Below are positions 1 through 11,400 of a stretch of 64,000 nt of DNA, piece after piece. The position numbers and the translations under genes were made by a program. The number at the start of each line of letters is the position of its first letter. The first letter of the stretch is position 1. Location of the stretch: NCBI GenBank assembly GCA_008711295.1, contig VUYV01000045.1, forward strand, positions 2,246,842 through 2,310,841, given 5' to 3'. The stretch comes from Anarhynchus alexandrinus. Taxonomy: Eukaryota; Chordata; Aves; Charadriiformes; Charadriidae. The notes under the pieces were generated by a model, which was given only the letters and a program-made list of their open reading frames with translations, ran no database searches and was not told the origin of the DNA.

Positions 1-352
1 TGGAAGGGACTTTAAAAGGTCATCTAGTTCAACCCCCCTGCAATAAGCAGGGACATCTTCAACTAGATCAGGTTGCTCAGAGCCCCGTCCAACCCTGAAT
101 GTTTCCAGGGATGGGGCATCTACCACCTCTCTGGGCAACCTATTCCTGTGTTTCACCACCCTCATCATAAGAAATTTCTTCCTTACATCTAGTCTCAATC
201 TACTGTCCTTTAGTTTAAAACCATTACCCCTTGTCCTATCGCTGCAGGCCCTACTAAAATGTCTGTTCCCATCTTCCNTGTCCTTTAGTTTAAAACCATT
301 ACCCCTTGTCCTACTGCTGCAGGCCCTACTGAAATGTCTGTTCCCATCTTCC
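1..352 (-). repeat. CR1 LINE fragment, 3' part, cut by the window edge and internally duplicated
   Basis: Read on the minus strand this is the 3' end of an avian CR1 retrotransposon: the C-terminal end of the degenerate reverse transcriptase ORF followed by the 3' UTR (GAACTAGATGAC, AAGTCCCTTCCA). The last 3' bases lie off the left edge. A 74-bp block (204-277) is repeated at 279-352 across the single N at 278. The copy has no coding capacity. Confidence 0.93.
204..352. repeat. 74-bp duplication abutting a 1-N gap
   Basis: 204-277 and 279-352 match at all but about three positions, and both copies abut the N at 278 exactly. This is the pattern of two overlapping contig ends that were placed side by side rather than merged. 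Confidence 0.85.
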
Positions 353-1573
353 TTATAAGCCCCCTTTCATGAGGGAGACAGACAAGGAGAAGATGAGAAA
401 GCTCTGGCATGAGGTTTACTGTGACTTTTTTCCATGTTGGCCTTCTTTTCCCCAGCCATTACTTGAGCATTCACCACACATTAATCTTCAACTTTCTTGT
501 TTTCACAGTCGCTGCAGGTCCCCCTGTCTGTCCATAGCCACTGTAGGTGTACCATGACAGTACTGAACAGTTAGTACCCAATAAAGCGCATTTCCAGGTG
601 GCAAATAATTGACTATTCCATAGTGTGTTGCCTTGTTCATCCTTTTCTCCTCCCAGGACCCAGAAACCATGCTGGGAGAAGGAAGCCTTTTTGGGGCTTG
701 CTCATTCCTCACGTCAGCAGCATCTGGGTTGTTTCAGGAGCTCAGCAGATTGCTGCGCTAGAGCTTAGGAAATTATTGTAAGATGTCTGTGTTGGTTTAT
801 TTCCTGTGTGTCATTTCCTGTGATATTTCTACAGAATAGCCCTTTCTGTTACACAGACATAAATCACTGGCGCTATAATGCTGCCGTAGAAAATGGAGCA
901 GTATGTTACCCACGTGCACGTGCAATGCGACTGTAGTGCTGTCCACTAATGCTATTAAATATACTTAATATGGTGGTAGATTTCTGGAAAATCAAGAGTG
1001 AATTCCTGTGGGAGTAACAAAATAACAAATTAATGGATATTTGTGTCTCATTTTGTGATAAGTCTAAATGTATTTCTGTCTTCTGAAATGCTCTTGGAAC
1101 AAGTTGAATTTTTAGCTAATGTACATATCCTCTAGCTTTTACAGCCTGTAATTTCTTTACTGTTGTCTTTGTTCTCCCCAGAATATTTTTCATTTCTTCT
1201 TAAAATAATGTGAATTTAGATCAAAGTATTAGCAAATAGCACAGGATTGGCTGTACACCCAGAATCTCAAAATCAGTATTTATCCAGACTATATATAGCT
1301 GATTGATTAAAGTGGTTTCAGGTTTTGTGCAAGTCAAGAAGCTATTTATGTGTGTTGGAATAAAAGCCATAGTGTTGAACAAAGTTTTGATTATTCACAG
1401 AAGTTGGAAATGAAAAGATATTTGATTTCCAAGGCTTTTGTAGAATCAGTAAAGGAAGAGTTATAGTAAAATCCAGGAGATGAAGGATGGGTTTCCTAAG
1501 TTCTTTGGACTTCATGGGGAAAAACACAGAGTATGAAGTTGACATTTGACAATTTTTAAAAATTAATATATTG

Positions 1574-1624
1574 CAAGGCCAAAAATGATCATCTAGTTTG
1601 ATTTCCTGAATAACACAGATTGCG
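1574..1624 (-). repeat. Ancient CR1 remnant
   Basis: The phrase ATGATCATCTAGTTTGATTT, followed by CCTGAATAACACAGA, matches the 3' part of old CR1 families shared by turtles, crocodilians and birds (the ATCATCTAGTCTGAC type). It is short and degraded. The assignment rests on recalled family sequence, without an alignment. Confidence 0.5.
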
Positions 1625-3984
1625 TGATCAAATTTTTTTTCTGTCTAAAGAAACATGACTTCACGTATTTTTCTTTTTAAAAAAAGAAAATAGGCTGCAA
1701 TCCTTGATAGACTGCTTCGTGATTACTGTATTTGTTGTAATTGCCGCCAAACCTTGCTTTGCTGCTGGTCGCTGTTGGAGACTGGTTCTCCTAAGTGGAC
1801 CTGTGAGCCTCACCCGCCATGTCCCCTTCCACGCTCTTCCAGAATGTGATGCAATAAGCCGTATATGGTGCTTTACCAGCTGCTGCTTTTCTGAATGTGT
1901 TTTGACAGACAATGCACAACATGAAATCCTTTCCTGCTGAATGGAGTGTGGAAAAGATGCAGCAATATTGCTTGGGGTGGCAGAGCCCCATCCATCCCTT
2001 GGCCTCCATTTTGCCTGGAGAAGCCCTCTTGCCCACACGCCCATCGCTCTTCTCCCTGTCTTTCCCCCTTTTCCCCCCTGCCCTCCGCTGGGGATAACCA
2101 TACCACTTCTGGATTTGTAAAAGAAAAGCCCCGTTCGTTATGAGAATGTGCCCTGTGTAATTGTTTGAACATGCTTTGCCAGGCAGTAGCAGGTGGCAGT
2201 CAGCAGTAAACAGCCTGATTTTTGACAATAACGGAAAATTGTAATAATTTCCCTAGACAAAGTCTTGGCATGACTGAACACTGTGGGGATTTTACCATCA
2301 ATGAGATCTGGGTCATCCACTGCGGTTTTTTTTTTCCTTTCTCCCCTTGCCCTTGGCAACTTTGAGGAAGATTTGCCCTGCTGGGTCAGAGATGGCAATC
2401 TGATTGTAGTGCTGAGCATTGCCTCCTGCAACAAACAGTTACGGTTATTGGCAGGCCTGGTCAGAACCATGTCATTCGTTAAAATGTTGTGAGATTTGAA
2501 GACCACGGTTTTATAACTGAAAGGATTCGGAAGCCTTAGTTACAGAGTCACTGCTTCTGTCTAGACTAGGGAAAGAAAAGAGCCAGTGTTACGCTGTGAA
2601 GTGGTAGCTTAGTTTTTTGGCTAAGAAGTAACAAAATATTCTGTAAGTTATACAGAAAACTGCCTTTGTCATGAAGATCAGTTTTCATTAAAAAAAAAAT
2701 AAAAATGCAGAACTATACTGTCAGCTAGGGGATGTTTTTTTCCAAACACTTCTGCAAGGAGTGTATGGAAAGTTTATACCATGATTTTTCCCAAAATGAA
2801 GTCTAAATCTGAAAAGGCTATTTTAAAGCAAATACATTATTAACAAGTTTCAAAGCCATTAGTTGTAAGCTGTGCACTATTTATTTGGAAATGATTACTT
2901 TTGCCTGTTTCCTGTAAAAATGGATCCAACCTGCTGACACTTGCAACAACCATTTTTTGTTTCATTTTGGCACAGTAAGTTTCTGGAGGCTTTTAGCACC
3001 ATTGTAAGGGATAATACGTCATTTCCCTCCCACGTTGCCATTTCTTTGCTAATTCCTAAAGTAGCTTGGTCTTAGGTGTCCTTATACTTAGAAAGCTTCC
3101 CCTGACACCTATACAAAGGTTTCCTCACTGAAAATCAAGCTGATTTATTTCTCATCTATTCTTGATGAGGTTGGCCAACAGCTGATCCCAAATGTCTTTA
3201 TATACTTTTATATACTGAAAGAGCATTCTGCTTTCCATTTTTTGTTCTCTTTTCTAAAGAGGTTTGTCCTTCCTTTTGCATTTCTTCAAATTGCCTATGT
3301 CTTTCTTTTAAATAACTGAACAAAGTAGTTCTCTAAAAGTTGCAACAATATTGATGAAAGACAGAATTATTATCTTTGATCATTTTAATAAATCAAAAAA
3401 TATTTTATTTTTGTTTAAAAGATTTCTCACTCATTGTTTTGTGGCTATATCTTTTTAATTGTAGTGTCATTGCTACTTGCTTCACACACACCTGATAAAA
3501 AAAATGTACTAAAAGACAAAAAAATAAAACCAACAACACAAAAATGATGATTTGCCTGAGGAGAAGAAATGTAAATTAATTTCCACTTATTTAAGGAAAT
3601 TGTTTGAGCTACTCTCAGAGCTCGTCACATTTTTCCTACCTGTTGTCATCGTGATGTTTTATTCTGTGACTTATTTGCAGGGTGCGCTTTTCAAACGAAT
3701 GGAAAAATGCGGACTTCATTTTGGTTCTCAGTTGCACCAGTGTGAAAGATACAGGATGGTGCTGGTAAAGACCAAGAACCCATCGCATGTTCAGAGGGGT
3801 TTACGCCTAGATTCAGCAGAGCAATGTGCAAATACACAGTTGGGCTATTGCTTGCTCAAGAGGGGAAGATGGTAGGTGGGTCCCATTGCAAAATATTATG
3901 ATGCGTTCATCTGTTTAATTGGATGATGGGGCTTGCATTTCTGTCCTTGACTTCTACAAATCAACTCTCCCTCCTTGCACCTTT

Positions 3985-4330
3985 GGGAAGGCGAGCTGGG
4001 CTCTCGGACCTCGCGCTGCTGCAGACCTCCTACGTGAAAATGCGTTCAGAGGTTTTTGGTGAGATAACGGAGCATTTGGAGATGGGCTGCGCAGTATCGG
4101 GCGTGTCGGGGAGCAGCAGTGGTCTGGGGTGGGGTTCCTGTTGGCATCTGCAGCCGGTGCTGGGGTCTGCCTGGGTCACCAGATAGCGGCCAGCAGCCGT
4201 TGGAGCGGCTGCAGGAAAGGGGGTCCCTCCCGGGGTTTACCCCCGCCGTGACGCTGACACCTGCTGGAGAGCCCGTTGGAGGGGCTGTGCTGGTGGGGAG
4301 ATAACCCTCCCTGGAAGGCGGGCTGCAAAA
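3985..4330. other. Small CpG-rich, GC-rich pocket
   Basis: Roughly 20 CpGs in about 350 bp within otherwise AT-rich DNA. No splice site or conserved reading frame stands out. Similar smaller pockets lie near 6380-6500 and 8690-8830. These may be islands of GC-biased conversion rather than promoters. Confidence 0.3.
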
Positions 4331-5323
4331 ATACATGAAGAGCTGTCTTTTAGGTGAAGCCCTTCTTCACACCCTTAGAAAAGAGGCCAACAGTGGCCTT
4401 CTCCCAGGCTGAAGTCTTTGAAGGGTGGAGGGAAGGTGCGGTGCGAGGCGGGCAGAGAGGCAGGCAGGGATGGGTAGGTGGCACCTCGCTCTGCTCGCCT
4501 GCATGTCGTGGTTGCACAAGGGTTTGCATCACCTCTGGAGTCCCTCTGCTCCTCTCAGCTGGTGGCTAGGACACGTTTGCGCCTGTCCTCTCTATTTGCA
4601 GAGCAACAAAAAACCCACAGCAGCTCGGGTGTCACGGTGCATTTCGCCTGGGAGGCTTTCCGCAGGGAGGGAGGCAGCTAGCTGGAAATAACTTTGTGTT
4701 GCAGGGGGAAAACTGATCTTGATTTATTGTCTGATTTCAGAGCATCAGTGCTCTCTCTGCGTAATAAATAGTTCATATTCACTGCTTCATTTTGTTTTCT
4801 TTAATAAGCTGTTACAGTGGAAGAAGAGATAGCTGTTCAAAGATTATTCAAAGCTGGTTTTGATGCCACGGCACAGACGGAATAAAGAAATATAACAGAA
4901 GCTGATGCTCCTGCTAGTCGGGGTGGGCAGAGGAACTTGAAGTCCGAGGATGTGAGTGGGAGAAGCTCACATAAACCTGCAGGATGACAGCACGGCCATC
5001 TGGCCATCTCCCAGGCATTGGCTCAGACGTCCTCAGTTCTCCTCGTACGAGAGATTTGTAGCACGCAGCTGTAGCAGAAAGTGTTACCCATATCCTAAAG
5101 GCCAGGTCACAAAAGCCAAGTGATGCAGTGAGATAAGCGCGTGGGGAGAGCCAGGCGGTTGCGATGGATGGGGCCACGCAGCAGAGGAGCTCCCCTCCAC
5201 CAGGAGCTCGGCCCCCCTCGCTGCCCACGTTCCCGGGCAGGCAGCTTCAAACCAGCACCTGCAGCAGAAAGCTGCTTGGGGTGAACCAAAGGGGCACGAC
5301 CTGACCTGCTGCGTCACTTCGCG

Positions 5324-5410
5324 TGGGTTTTGGAGACTTGTTCTCAGACTGTGNCATGTCGCCTCGTGTGGACAACTGGTTGGGTTTTGGAGACTTGTTC
5401 TCAGACTGTG
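5324..5410. repeat. 30-bp repeat pair around a 1-N gap
   Basis: The 30 bases at 5324-5353 recur at 5381-5410, with the N at 5354 between them. The bases before each unit are also partly similar (GTCACTTCGCGTGG against GTCGCCTCGTGTGG), so a short minisatellite that broke the assembly is as likely as a contig-overlap artefact. Confidence 0.7.
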
Positions 5411-8400
5411 GTCGGAGCGGGAAGCAGGGAGAGGAGGAGTGGGTGGGGTGTTTGGCAGGGGCTGGAGGGAGCAGCCGTGCGGCGAAGAAGAGGGACTTCT
5501 GCAGGAGGGGAAGTGGGGACGGAGAAGAGTTGTTCGGCAGATGAAATTTGCGGCGCTGATGTGAGAGTAAGGGAAGATGGGAAGAGGAGGTGATGGAGGA
5601 GAATAGCTAGAAAAAAGAATCCAGGAAGTATAGGAAATAAAATGAATACACGGTGTAGTTTGTGTTTTGTAATTATTTGGTGAGCAAAAAGGCAACTAAC
5701 TATGAGATGAGTCTCTGAATAAGAGACAAAGCTTGCACGTAATTGGGATGGCTCGACGGCACCCCCTCGTTGCTCAGGTTGTAACATACCTGAATTGCTA
5801 CACCAGGCTACGTCCACGAGGATTCTTCTAGCTGTGGAAATTGTTTGGCTTTTCAATTAGGCTTTTCCTTGAAGAGAGGTAGCTTTCCTGTAGTTATGCC
5901 TGTATGTGCAGATGTTTCTTATCTTCTTGGAAAAGGAAGTAGGAGAGTTATTTCAAGGCAGACAGGATACCCTTATCTGGTGCTCTTCTTTTTTCAATTA
6001 CTGCAAGATGCGCGACTTGTCACAAAAGAGGAAAGTCTTGTTTCCAGGAAAAGTAGCAGTTGAAAGTGTCGATGAGTATGTTATTGGGGGGAAAAAACCC
6101 TGAAACAACCTCATAGAATAGCTCATATCTTGTATTTTCATAGCAAGAGATGAGGCATACATATGTTCTGGCTGGAAGATTACTCAGAAGAGAACAGCTA
6201 GTACGAGCACCCAGCTACCTCTGGCACTTATTTAAAAGGGGGCGAATTAGTCTCTGAAATGCCTGGGTCATTCCACTAACTGTAGCAGGAACTTGGATTA
6301 CTGGTTAATTTACCAAGTTAGTGAAGATCAGAGGAGATGAATCCTACCACCCTCTTTGCTCACTGCTGGAGGTGCCCGGTGCAGAAGAGCCGTTCAGGGG
6401 GTGTCCGGGCGCTGCTTTGGCAGGATTTGGGCTGCGTGGCAGAGCCGCGTGCCGTCTCCGAGTAGGAGAGAATATCGGCTCTCCTGCACCGTTCGATTGC
6501 TGCACAGATGGAGTCAAAACAGCATTTCAGGCCGAGTTCTCCAGGGTTGTTTATGGCTTGTAGCGGTTTCAGGAAACGCTGCAGTATTAATGTTGTTGGG
6601 ATTCTTGGATGGTGCCATTTCCGTCACTTCGGGAGCCATTGTTCTCGTGTGTGAAGGGCTGCAGAGCATGTGTCTGACACAGGGACGGCACACAAACATT
6701 TGTGCTAAGACATACTGCTTTTTAAATTTATTTATTTATTTATTTTAAAAAGGCTTTAATTTTCTTATGACATTTTTGCTTTGCGATCTGTCACTCTACT
6801 TCTTACAGGGCTTACCCAGTAGAGTTTAATCAAAAACTTTGTTTTACACAGATTTTTTTTTTTTTTTTTACTTTATGTAAGAAAAGTTTGAAAATTTCCA
6901 AGGTGTTGTTCTCCAATGAGTTATTTTTACAGACCACAGCTGCTTGTTGACATGTTAGCAGGAAACATAGGCCTGCACAAAGTGGCGAGAACCTGATGAT
7001 TAGAAACTGAGCCAGGACGTTCATACATTTGCAGATTGTGATTCAGAAGAGGATTCAGAAGAGGAAATCTCTCCCTTTTTCGGATGCAGAAAACTCATCT
7101 AGTGTTACTACGCACTGCTTTTCTGCAAGTTATTTTCAGTAGTAATACAATTATCAGCATTCACAGCGACAGCAAAAACCTTCCACCAGCATTCCTGTGA
7201 AGTTGTGAATCACACTTCTGTTGAGATGCCTCTTGATAGACTGCACGAACAATGGTAGTTAGAGATAGTTCTGATGAACTATATTATGAATGTGAACACA
7301 GTGTGAATTATAATATGAATTATCTTTGATTTGCAGAATATGTTACGTCTATTGAATTAATGCTGCTCTTAGAGATGGGATTACCTGCTGTATTTACAAA
7401 ATGGTCTTGTCCAGTTATGCGACTGGCCTTGTTAGACCTGCTTGTTAATGAAACAGTCTTAACAACCTCTCCCAGATAGATTAAGTAATATTCTTTTCAA
7501 TTTGTTGTTGGAGAAGCTAAATGTAATCAAAGGTACAAACCAGTAGTATTGAATCTGATATTTGAAGCCAGAAGCTGCTTCCTGCGTAGACAGTCTTTTG
7601 AGCAAGTCTTTATTGTTTCAGGTGTGTTTTCCTGTTTTGTAACTGTGGTTTCTCAAATCACGGTTCATTAAAGTGAAATTAATCTAAAACCAGAATTTAG
7701 GTAGTTGTTGTAGAACATCATAAGTCCTGATATTTTCTCATTTGCTGTACAGAAGTGGTAGTGTTGGAAGGCAGTCTCCGCTGCCTGCTGCGGCTGTGTA
7801 CTTGGGCGGGCGTGCGGGAGCTGGATGTTTCTTCTGAATTATTGTGAAACTTTGACAAGAACATCACGAGTCTGAATAGATGCTGTTGCTTTATAGTTTT
7901 CTTCTGTGAAATACCGATCAAAGCACTAGCTTTAACTGTTCTAGGACATACCTGCCTCTCTCTCCTTACCTCGTAAGATCCCAGAGAAGGATTAAATGAT
8001 GTTGTTATGGTGCTCAGAGGCACAATGTTTGGTTGGTATGGGCAGTGAGGCTCCAGCTTGTGTTTTTGATGGACTGGCTTGTTTCCAGGGCAGCTCCCAG
8101 GGCATTTTTGTGCAGCTTGGAGGGAGGCCGGGGTGGGCTGCTGGGTCACCCCCAGGGTGCAGAAGTGCTGGAGCGGGGGGATGTATCGGGGTGCAGAGGA
8201 GCAGTCCTGGCAACAGAGTGATCTTACAGACTTCTCCTTTGCATTTTGCCACCATCAGGAATTGGACGTCTGCCACTGTGGCCGCGTTGCTTTTAGGCCC
8301 AGCCTGGGGTGGTCTGCACCGCAGCGACAGCTTCTGCTTTCCTTTCTGAAAGCTGGCTCTTGGGTTGGGGTGTTCATATAGAAGTGGCCGTGGCTGTACC

Positions 8401-11400
8401 TGGTGTTCAGCTGGTGGCCAGCCTTGGCCCTGAGGTTGGTGCCTGGGCTGGCTCCTGTGCATTGGGACCCATGGTCCTCCTGCTGTGAGGCTGCTCGGGG
8501 TTAAACTGTGGAGGAACAGAGAGGAGGAGGGATGGGGAACGGCATGAAGCGTATTTGTTTGAGAGATGTCTAAGTTTTGATGAAAATTGGAATTGAACAT
8601 TTGTATGCACTTAATTAAGGGGGAGAGGGGAGGGAAAAGTACAGTTTTATTCTTACTGGAGGAGCTTGTGATGGTGCCGTCATGGACTCGCACGTCGCCA
8701 GAAGCGAACTCATAACAGGAGGAGAGCGGCCCTTGCATGGTCCCCGCGGGCAGCAGGGGAGACCTTTGCGGGTTGCAGGGCTTGGTGCCACCACGGTCCC
8801 GAGGTGCAGCCGCCCGTCTGCTTCTGCCTTTCCCTGCTGGGTGCGGGGGGTCAGACCATCATATTCTTCTATCTTCTCTTACTCCGTCTCCTCTGGCTGC
8901 TCCTCAGCCCTTCCTCTCTTTCTCAAGTATGTCGGCAAAGGTTTTTGGTTTAGCAAGTCCTTTTGTTTGCAGGCAAGGAGCAAGGCACTGTTGCCCTGTC
9001 TGCATACCTACCCAAACGTCAGCTCCAGGCAGCGTGTTCTTTGACCCCCACTTATGGGGCAAAACTCTGAGTCATGTTGAACTGTCTGTTCTTAATACCC
9101 TTTGGTTAGAAAATGGCAACACCTTCACTGCTCAGCACAAGGGTAGATAGGTGGGCTGCGTCCCACAGCGGCCAGGGAAAACGGCAATTTCACCCCGCCA
9201 CCCCCCGCCCCAGCACAGAACATGTTGTTTTCTTGCGTGTATTATTTGCACTTCACAAATACTTCTCCTGCTTGTCACCATGCAAAACAATGCTGTTTTG
9301 TTTTCATGCTTTCTTTTCTCTTGGTCAAATGTTTGTGTTTAAGACTTGATTAGTTAAAGCACTCGGGGAAAATTAACTCAAGTAGAGCCTGGCTTTTTCA
9401 ATGGCAAAACAAAACATGAAGCGGTTTGAGTGGAATCAGTGTTTATGTTGCTCACAAATGAAGGCTCAGATAATACTCTGCACATTGTTATTGTTTTCTT
9501 TCCTTTTAGTGCTTTTTTTTGGGTGCATCAAATGCCTTAATATGCAGCAGGCATCATCAAAAGCTAACCTGACAAACAGCCTGAAACACTGCTTTCAGCA
9601 ACATTTGCTCGTTCTTAATGACTTTTTAGTAGATCAGTTGAGTAATTTCAGCAGCAAGTTTCCAGCAGATTGCGAATCGCCCTTAGACAACCGTTGTATG
9701 TATTTAAGAACCATCTTTCTTCTGCTTCTCACCTGGTGGCTGGAAATGTGTTTTGCCTCTGGTTAACTCTGCAATCTGACTTTTTAAAAGAGGACATCTG
9801 ACACCGGTAACGTTACCTCCCTTATCATTGCTATTCATTAACTTTCAATAGCGCTGGTTGTTCTCTTATAGCATTTTGTGATGGGTAACATTACCTGTCA
9901 GCCCAAACTGCCTTACAGCATCGTGTCTCCTGTTGATTCCCTCCGGAGGGCATCGGCGGGAGGGGAACCAAATCCCCTTCAAGGCAGGGGACCGGGGTCC
10001 CTGCAGGGTCGGCATGAGGGGTTTTTTTTTCTTTGCAAAGCCTGTGACAGGGCTTCAAAGCGAAGGCCGTGTAGCCTCATGCCTGCCTGCTCCCCTTCAG
10101 GCTTCCTGGGCTTTCCTCAGCCCACCAGGACAGCCCCCAGGCTCCTGGGTGATCAGAGGAGGACCTGTTACCACTGGTAGGAAAATGGTAGCGTGCATTG
10201 TTTAAAATAACAAAACAAGGATTGCAATGGAGCAAATCAATCTGGAAACTGTCCTGGCTCTAAATGTGGTCCTAGGGTCTCTGTTGACTGCAAAATGTAT
10301 GTTGTTGTTCTCCCTCCCTTTTTTGCTTGTCAAAGTCCAGACTGCATTTTTGTCCTACCAATTTATTTCAACCTGTGGAAAAACTGAGATCTCTAGGGGT
10401 TTTTTGTCCACATAACGGATTCAGCAGAACAGGGATTTTGGTGACACCAGTCGTGAAAGTACTGAACCAAACTGTGCATTTACCTGACAAACATCTGCAG
10501 AGGTTTGTGGGCTCGGTCCCTGTTGCAGGCTAGGTAGCTGTGTCGTCGTAAATTATATATAAATATTGCCAGGATGGAGGTTTGATTAGGGAGCCTGCAG
10601 AGACCTGCTGCCTCTGGCCCCTGCCAGCCGTCGGGGCAGCACTGGTGGGTCTCTGGGTGATGGAGCCGTGCCCTCCACCTCTGTGGTCGCAGTGCTTTGC
10701 TCCAGGGATGAACCCTGAGAAAGGGCAAACGACCCGGGGCCGGTCAGGTCAGACCCTTAAAAACTCGGGGGGTGGGCTGGGCTGTAAAATCTGGTTAATA
10801 AACACTCTGTTTCACTGGTGGAACAACGCACGAGATTTTTAGAAGTCTTCTTTATTTGCCATCCCAATTGTAGTACAAGTCAGCATCACCTTTTTGGCTT
10901 TTATTTTCTTCTCTTTCATCCTCAGATTGTTCCTGCAAACGAAGAGGAAATAATTCTGACAATCATTTATCGAAGGTAGCTAATAAAACAATGGAAGGAT
11001 GTAGGCTGAGGCATAAATGGGATATTGTGACAGATGTAGATGATTATTAACCAGCTGATGTTTCCGCAAAGGCTTCTAATCATAAACACAGCATGGAGTG
11101 AATCTGGGTGTATTAATAGCAAAGGTTTTATGGAAAATCTGAGTGTGGGCTTTTTCTTTAACATCCCATTTCCTGCTTTAATTGATAGAGTGTGAAGCTT
11201 TCATACAAATAATTTGGAAAAGATTATTTTGCGTCTCTGACATTAAGTACATGGTACAGGCCAGGAACAACATGTTGCGGAAGGATTTATTGAAAAGGAC
11301 TCCTACAGTGATGCTTTTTTAGAGATGTGACTAGTGACAAATGCTAAACTCGGTGATATAATAAAGCCAAGTGGCTGTGGTAGAGGAGTATCTATTTATG

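Larger units (their letters stand above)
353..5323. other. Non-coding DNA without a recognised gene
   Basis: Apart from an ancient CR1 remnant and the CpG pocket listed separately, this is AT-rich unique sequence with short homopolymer runs. Reading frames here are short or overlap on both strands without recognisable protein signatures. It is probably a TIAM2 5' intron or intergenic DNA. Confidence 0.6.

Noticed and set aside
1661..2228. Overlapping minus-strand open frames of about 145 codons
   Set aside because: Two frames and the opposite strand are open together, with low-complexity Gly/Arg/Lys composition and no recognisable domain. They look like chance frames in GC-rich DNA.
2296..2425. 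Possible minus-strand exon with a good acceptor (TGTTTGTTGCAG) and donor (ATG|GTAAAA) and a plausible frame
   Set aside because: The frame runs through a homopolymer of about 11 A. Other frames are equally open on both strands, and no protein family was recognised.
3552..3875. 107-codon plus-strand frame with a hydrophobic segment
   Set aside because: No family match and no splice or promoter context. The hydrophobic stretch reflects T-rich DNA.
5084..5695. 203-codon minus-strand open frame
   Set aside because: It is Ser/Pro-rich, runs through the N and the repeated flank, and resembles translated pyrimidine-rich DNA rather than a gene.
7992..8738. 248-codon minus-strand open frame
   Set aside because: It is Pro/Ser-rich without a family signature or splice context, and frames are open on both strands in a GC-rich patch.
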